A stretch of 8,879 nucleotides of DNA from an uncultured Pseudomonas sp. GTDB taxonomy: Bacteria > Pseudomonadota > Gammaproteobacteria > Pseudomonadales > Pseudomonadaceae. The stretch lies in assembly GCA_946886875.1 (NCBI GenBank), contig CAMPJN010000136.1, positions 1 through 8,879 of the forward strand, given 5' to 3'. Positions 6,511 to 8,879 of this stretch are shown here, in pieces (within the stretch, counting starts at the first letter, position 1; every line of letters starts with the position of its first letter). Position numbers and translations under genes: made by a program. A model generated the notes under the pieces. That model worked only from the letters and a program-made list of their open reading frames with translations, ran no database searches and was not told where the DNA came from.

Positions 6511-8879
6511 CGCTGTCGGATATCTGCATCCGCCGGCCGGTATTCGCCACCGTACTCTCGCTGATCCTGGTGTTGCTCGGCTTGATGGCGTACCAGCGCC
6601 TGAGCGTGCGCGAATACCCCAACGTCGACGTGCCCATAGTCACGGTCAACGTCACTTACCCGGGCGCCAGTCCGGAGATCATGGAGTCCCAGGTCGCCCA
6701 ACCGATTGAGGACGTACTCTCGGGTATCGAGGGGCTGGACTTCGTCAGCTCCATCAGTCGCTCGGAAAACACCCAGATCACCGCGCAATTCAAGCTCAGC
6801 AGCAACGCCGACGAGGCCGCCAACGACGTGCGCGACCGTCTCGGCCGGGTGCGTGGTTTGCTGCCGGATGAGATAGCCGAGCCGATCGTGCAGAAGGTCG
6901 AGGCCGATGCCCAGCCGGTGGTGTGGATCGCCTTTTACAGCGAACGCTACAGCTCGATGGAGATCACCGATGTCCTCGAGCGGGTGATCAAGGACCGCCT
7001 GCAAACCATCCCCGGGGTCTCGGAAGTACAGATTCGCGGTGGCCGCACCCTGGCCATGCGCATCTGGCTCGACCCGGAACGACTCGCCGCGCATAACCTC
7101 ACCGTGCAGGACGTGGAAGACGCCCTGCGCCGGCAGAACGTGGAAATCCCCGCCGGCCGCATCGAGTCCCAAGAGCGCGAGTTCACCGTACTGGCGGAAA
7201 CCGACCTGAACACGCCGCAGCAGTTCAATGAGCTGATCCTCGATGATTCGAAAGGCTACCTGCTGCGCCTGGCCGATGTCGGCCACGCCGAAATAGGTGC
7301 GCAGAACGAGCGCAGCATCGTGCGCTTCAAGGGTCGTCCGGCAGTGTCCATGGGTGTGATCAAACAAGCCACGGCCAACCCTCTGGATATCTCCGATGGT
7401 CTCAATGCGGCATTGCCGGAGGCGCGGGAGCTGCTGCCCGAAGGCATGGAAATGACCATCGCCCACGACAATTCGCTATTTATCCGCGAGTCCATCGACA
7501 ACGTCTTTATCACCATTTGGGAAGCGGTGGCGCTGGTCATCCTGATCATCTTTATCTTCCTGCGTTCGTTGCGCGCCACCATCATTCCGCTGGTGACCAT
7601 TCCGGTATCGCTGATCGGCGCCTTCGCCCTGATGAGCCTGATGGGTTTTACCATCAACACCCTGACCCTGCTGGCCATGGTCCTGGCCATCGGCCTGGTG
7701 GTGGACGATGCCATCGTCATGCTGGAGAACATCCACCGGCATATCGAGGAGGGCATGCGCCCGCTGCAGGCGGCGCTCAAGGGCAGCCGTGAGATCGCCT
7801 TCGCGGTGATCGCCATGACCCTGACCCTGGCCGCGGTGTTCGCGCCCATCGGCTTTATGCAGGGCACCACCGGCAAGTTGTTCACCGAGTTCGCCTGGAC
7901 CCTGGCCGGCGCGGTGCTGGTCTCGGGGTTCGTCGCCCTGACCCTGACGCCGATGATGTGCGCGGTGCTGCTCAAGCCGCATCAGGCCGGCGAGCGCCAT
8001 AACCGGGTATACAACCTGATCGAGGACTTTCTCAACAAGCTGACGTATGGCTACAAGTACCTGCTGGCCCGCGCTCTGAGCGCCTGGGTCGTGGTGGTCG
8101 GCGCCTTACTGCTGACCATGTTGGCCTGCGTGCTGCTGTTCGCCGGTTTGAAGTCGGAACTGGCGCCGACCGAAGACACCAGCACCATCATCGGCGTGTT
8201 CAATGGTCCGGATGGCGCCACCATCGACTACACCGGGCGTTACGCGCGGGAGATCGAGGCAGCTTATGCGAGCATCCCGGAAACCAACCGCTATATGGTG
8301 ATCGCCGGTTTCCCGACGGTGGCCCAGGGCATTTCCTTTATGAAGCTGGAGGACTGGGACAAGCGCTCGCGTAGCCAGTTCGAGATCCGCGATGAGTTGC
8401 TGCCCAAGTTCCAGGAGATTGCCGGGTTCCGGGCCTTTCCGGTCAACCGGCCGCCGCTCGGGCAGAGCGCGCGCAACCAGCCGGTCAACTTCGTGATCCG
8501 CTCGTCCCTGGAGTACGCCGAGCTGCAGGTCTATGTCGATGAACTGTTGAACAGTCTGCGCGAATACCCCGGCCTGGAAAGCCTCGACAGCGACCTCAAA
8601 CTGAATGCGCCGCAGCTCAAGGTCGCGGTCAATCGCGAGCAGGCTGTGGCGGTCGGCAGCGATGTGGCGACCATCGGCCGCAGCCTCGAAAGCCTGTTCG
8701 GTAGCCGCCAGGTGACGCGCTTCAAGCAGAACGGCGAGCAGTACGATGTGATGGTGCAGCTAGCGGATATTGACCGCAGCAACCCCCAGGATCTCGACCG
8801 GGTTTATGTGCGCGGGCGCGACGACAGCATGGTGCAACTGTCCAATCTGATCGAGGTGCGCGAAACCGTGGCGCCGCGC
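6507..8879 (+). CDS. RND (HAE-1/AcrB family) efflux pump, 3' end cut by window edge
   Basis: This is the proton-driven inner-membrane pump, open for 791 codons to the right edge; family members have about 1,020-1,050 residues, so the last quarter is missing. TM1 is near 10-28 (PVFATVLSLILVLLGLMAY), followed by the first periplasmic porter domain (YPGASPEIMESQV, IPGVSEVQIRGG). TM2-TM6 lie at about 334-489. TM4 carries the Asp400-Asp401 pair in GLVVDDAIVMLENI, the proton-relay residues of this family. TM7 lies near 527-549, followed by the second periplasmic domain. The missing part would contain the last membrane segments with the relay Lys. The start overlaps the adaptor stop, with GGAG at 6495-6498 eight nt upstream. 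The DD pair and sequence style indicate an HAE-1 (organic substrate) rather than heavy-metal type pump. No outer-membrane factor gene is visible; it may follow downstream or be shared. Confidence 0.95.
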   Translation, partial: MTLSDICIRRPVFATVLSLILVLLGLMAYQRLSVREYPNVDVPIVTVNVTYPGASPEIMESQVAQPIEDVLSGIEGLDFVSSISRSENTQITAQFKLSSNADEAANDVRDRLGRVRGLLPDEIAEPIVQKVEADAQPVVWIAFYSERYSSMEITDVLERVIKDRLQTIPGVSEVQIRGGRTLAMRIWLDPERLAAHNLTVQDVEDALRRQNVEIPAGRIESQEREFTVLAETDLNTPQQFNELILDDSKGYLLRLADVGHAEIGAQNERSIVRFKGRPAVSMGVIKQATANPLDISDGLNAALPEARELLPEGMEMTIAHDNSLFIRESIDNVFITIWEAVALVILIIFIFLRSLRATIIPLVTIPVSLIGAFALMSLMGFTINTLTLLAMVLAIGLVVDDAIVMLENIHRHIEEGMRPLQAALKGSREIAFAVIAMTLTLAAVFAPIGFMQGTTGKLFTEFAWTLAGAVLVSGFVALTLTPMMCAVLLKPHQAGERHNRVYNLIEDFLNKLTYGYKYLLARALSAWVVVVGALLLTMLACVLLFAGLKSELAPTEDTSTIIGVFNGPDGATIDYTGRYAREIEAAYASIPETNRYMVIAGFPTVAQGISFMKLEDWDKRSRSQFEIRDELLPKFQEIAGFRAFPVNRPPLGQSARNQPVNFVIRSSLEYAELQVYVDELLNSLREYPGLESLDSDLKLNAPQLKVAVNREQAVAVGSDVATIGRSLESLFGSRQVTRFKQNGEQYDVMVQLADIDRSNPQDLDRVYVRGRDDSMVQLSNLIEVRETVAPR

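Noticed and set aside
6117..7466. 449-codon open frame on the minus strand, opposite the RND genes
   Set aside because: It is antisense to clear adaptor and pump sequence, has no family resemblance and spans two genes. It is a GC-driven shadow.

Overview
The window looks like a chromosomal segment of a Pseudomonas-type gammaproteobacterium. The reasons are high GC with strong G/C third-position bias, a FadE-type acyl-CoA dehydrogenase, TAGACT-like -10 hexamers, and an intergenic island of hairpin repeats of a style I recall from Pseudomonas genomes. The identification rests on recall of protein families, not on a search.

Layout. Positions 1-2439 (minus strand) hold fadE, a membrane-associated acyl-CoA dehydrogenase of fatty-acid beta-oxidation that is cut by the left edge a few codons before its end. 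A 162-bp divergent intergenic region (2440-2601) carries a 7+7 inverted repeat close to the fadE start and a candidate promoter facing right. Positions 2602-3276 (plus) encode a small transglutaminase-like cysteine hydrolase of unknown substrate. Positions 3277-3678 contain no convincing gene. The first ~170 bp are two adjacent hairpin-forming repeat units, the first of which supplies the stop codon of the upstream gene. The remainder carries a candidate promoter for the next operon.

Positions 3679-5402 (plus) are a two-gene ABC-2 exporter, very similar to E. coli YadG (ATPase) and YadH (permease), translationally coupled by an ATGA overlap. A 79-bp gap with a possible promoter follows. Positions 5482-8879 (plus) hold a second exporter: an RND periplasmic adaptor with a signal peptide and, again with an ATGA overlap, an RND/HAE-1 inner-membrane pump cut by the right edge after 791 codons. 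No outer-membrane channel gene and no regulator gene is visible in the window.

How the genes relate: fadE and the hydrolase gene are divergent and may share regulation through the intergenic region. The two exporters lie in tandem on one strand but look like separate transcription units. I found no clear previously undescribed system. The points most worth a second look are the repeat island that provides a stop codon, the inverted repeat in the fadE leader, and an 11-bp sequence shared by two intergenic regions.
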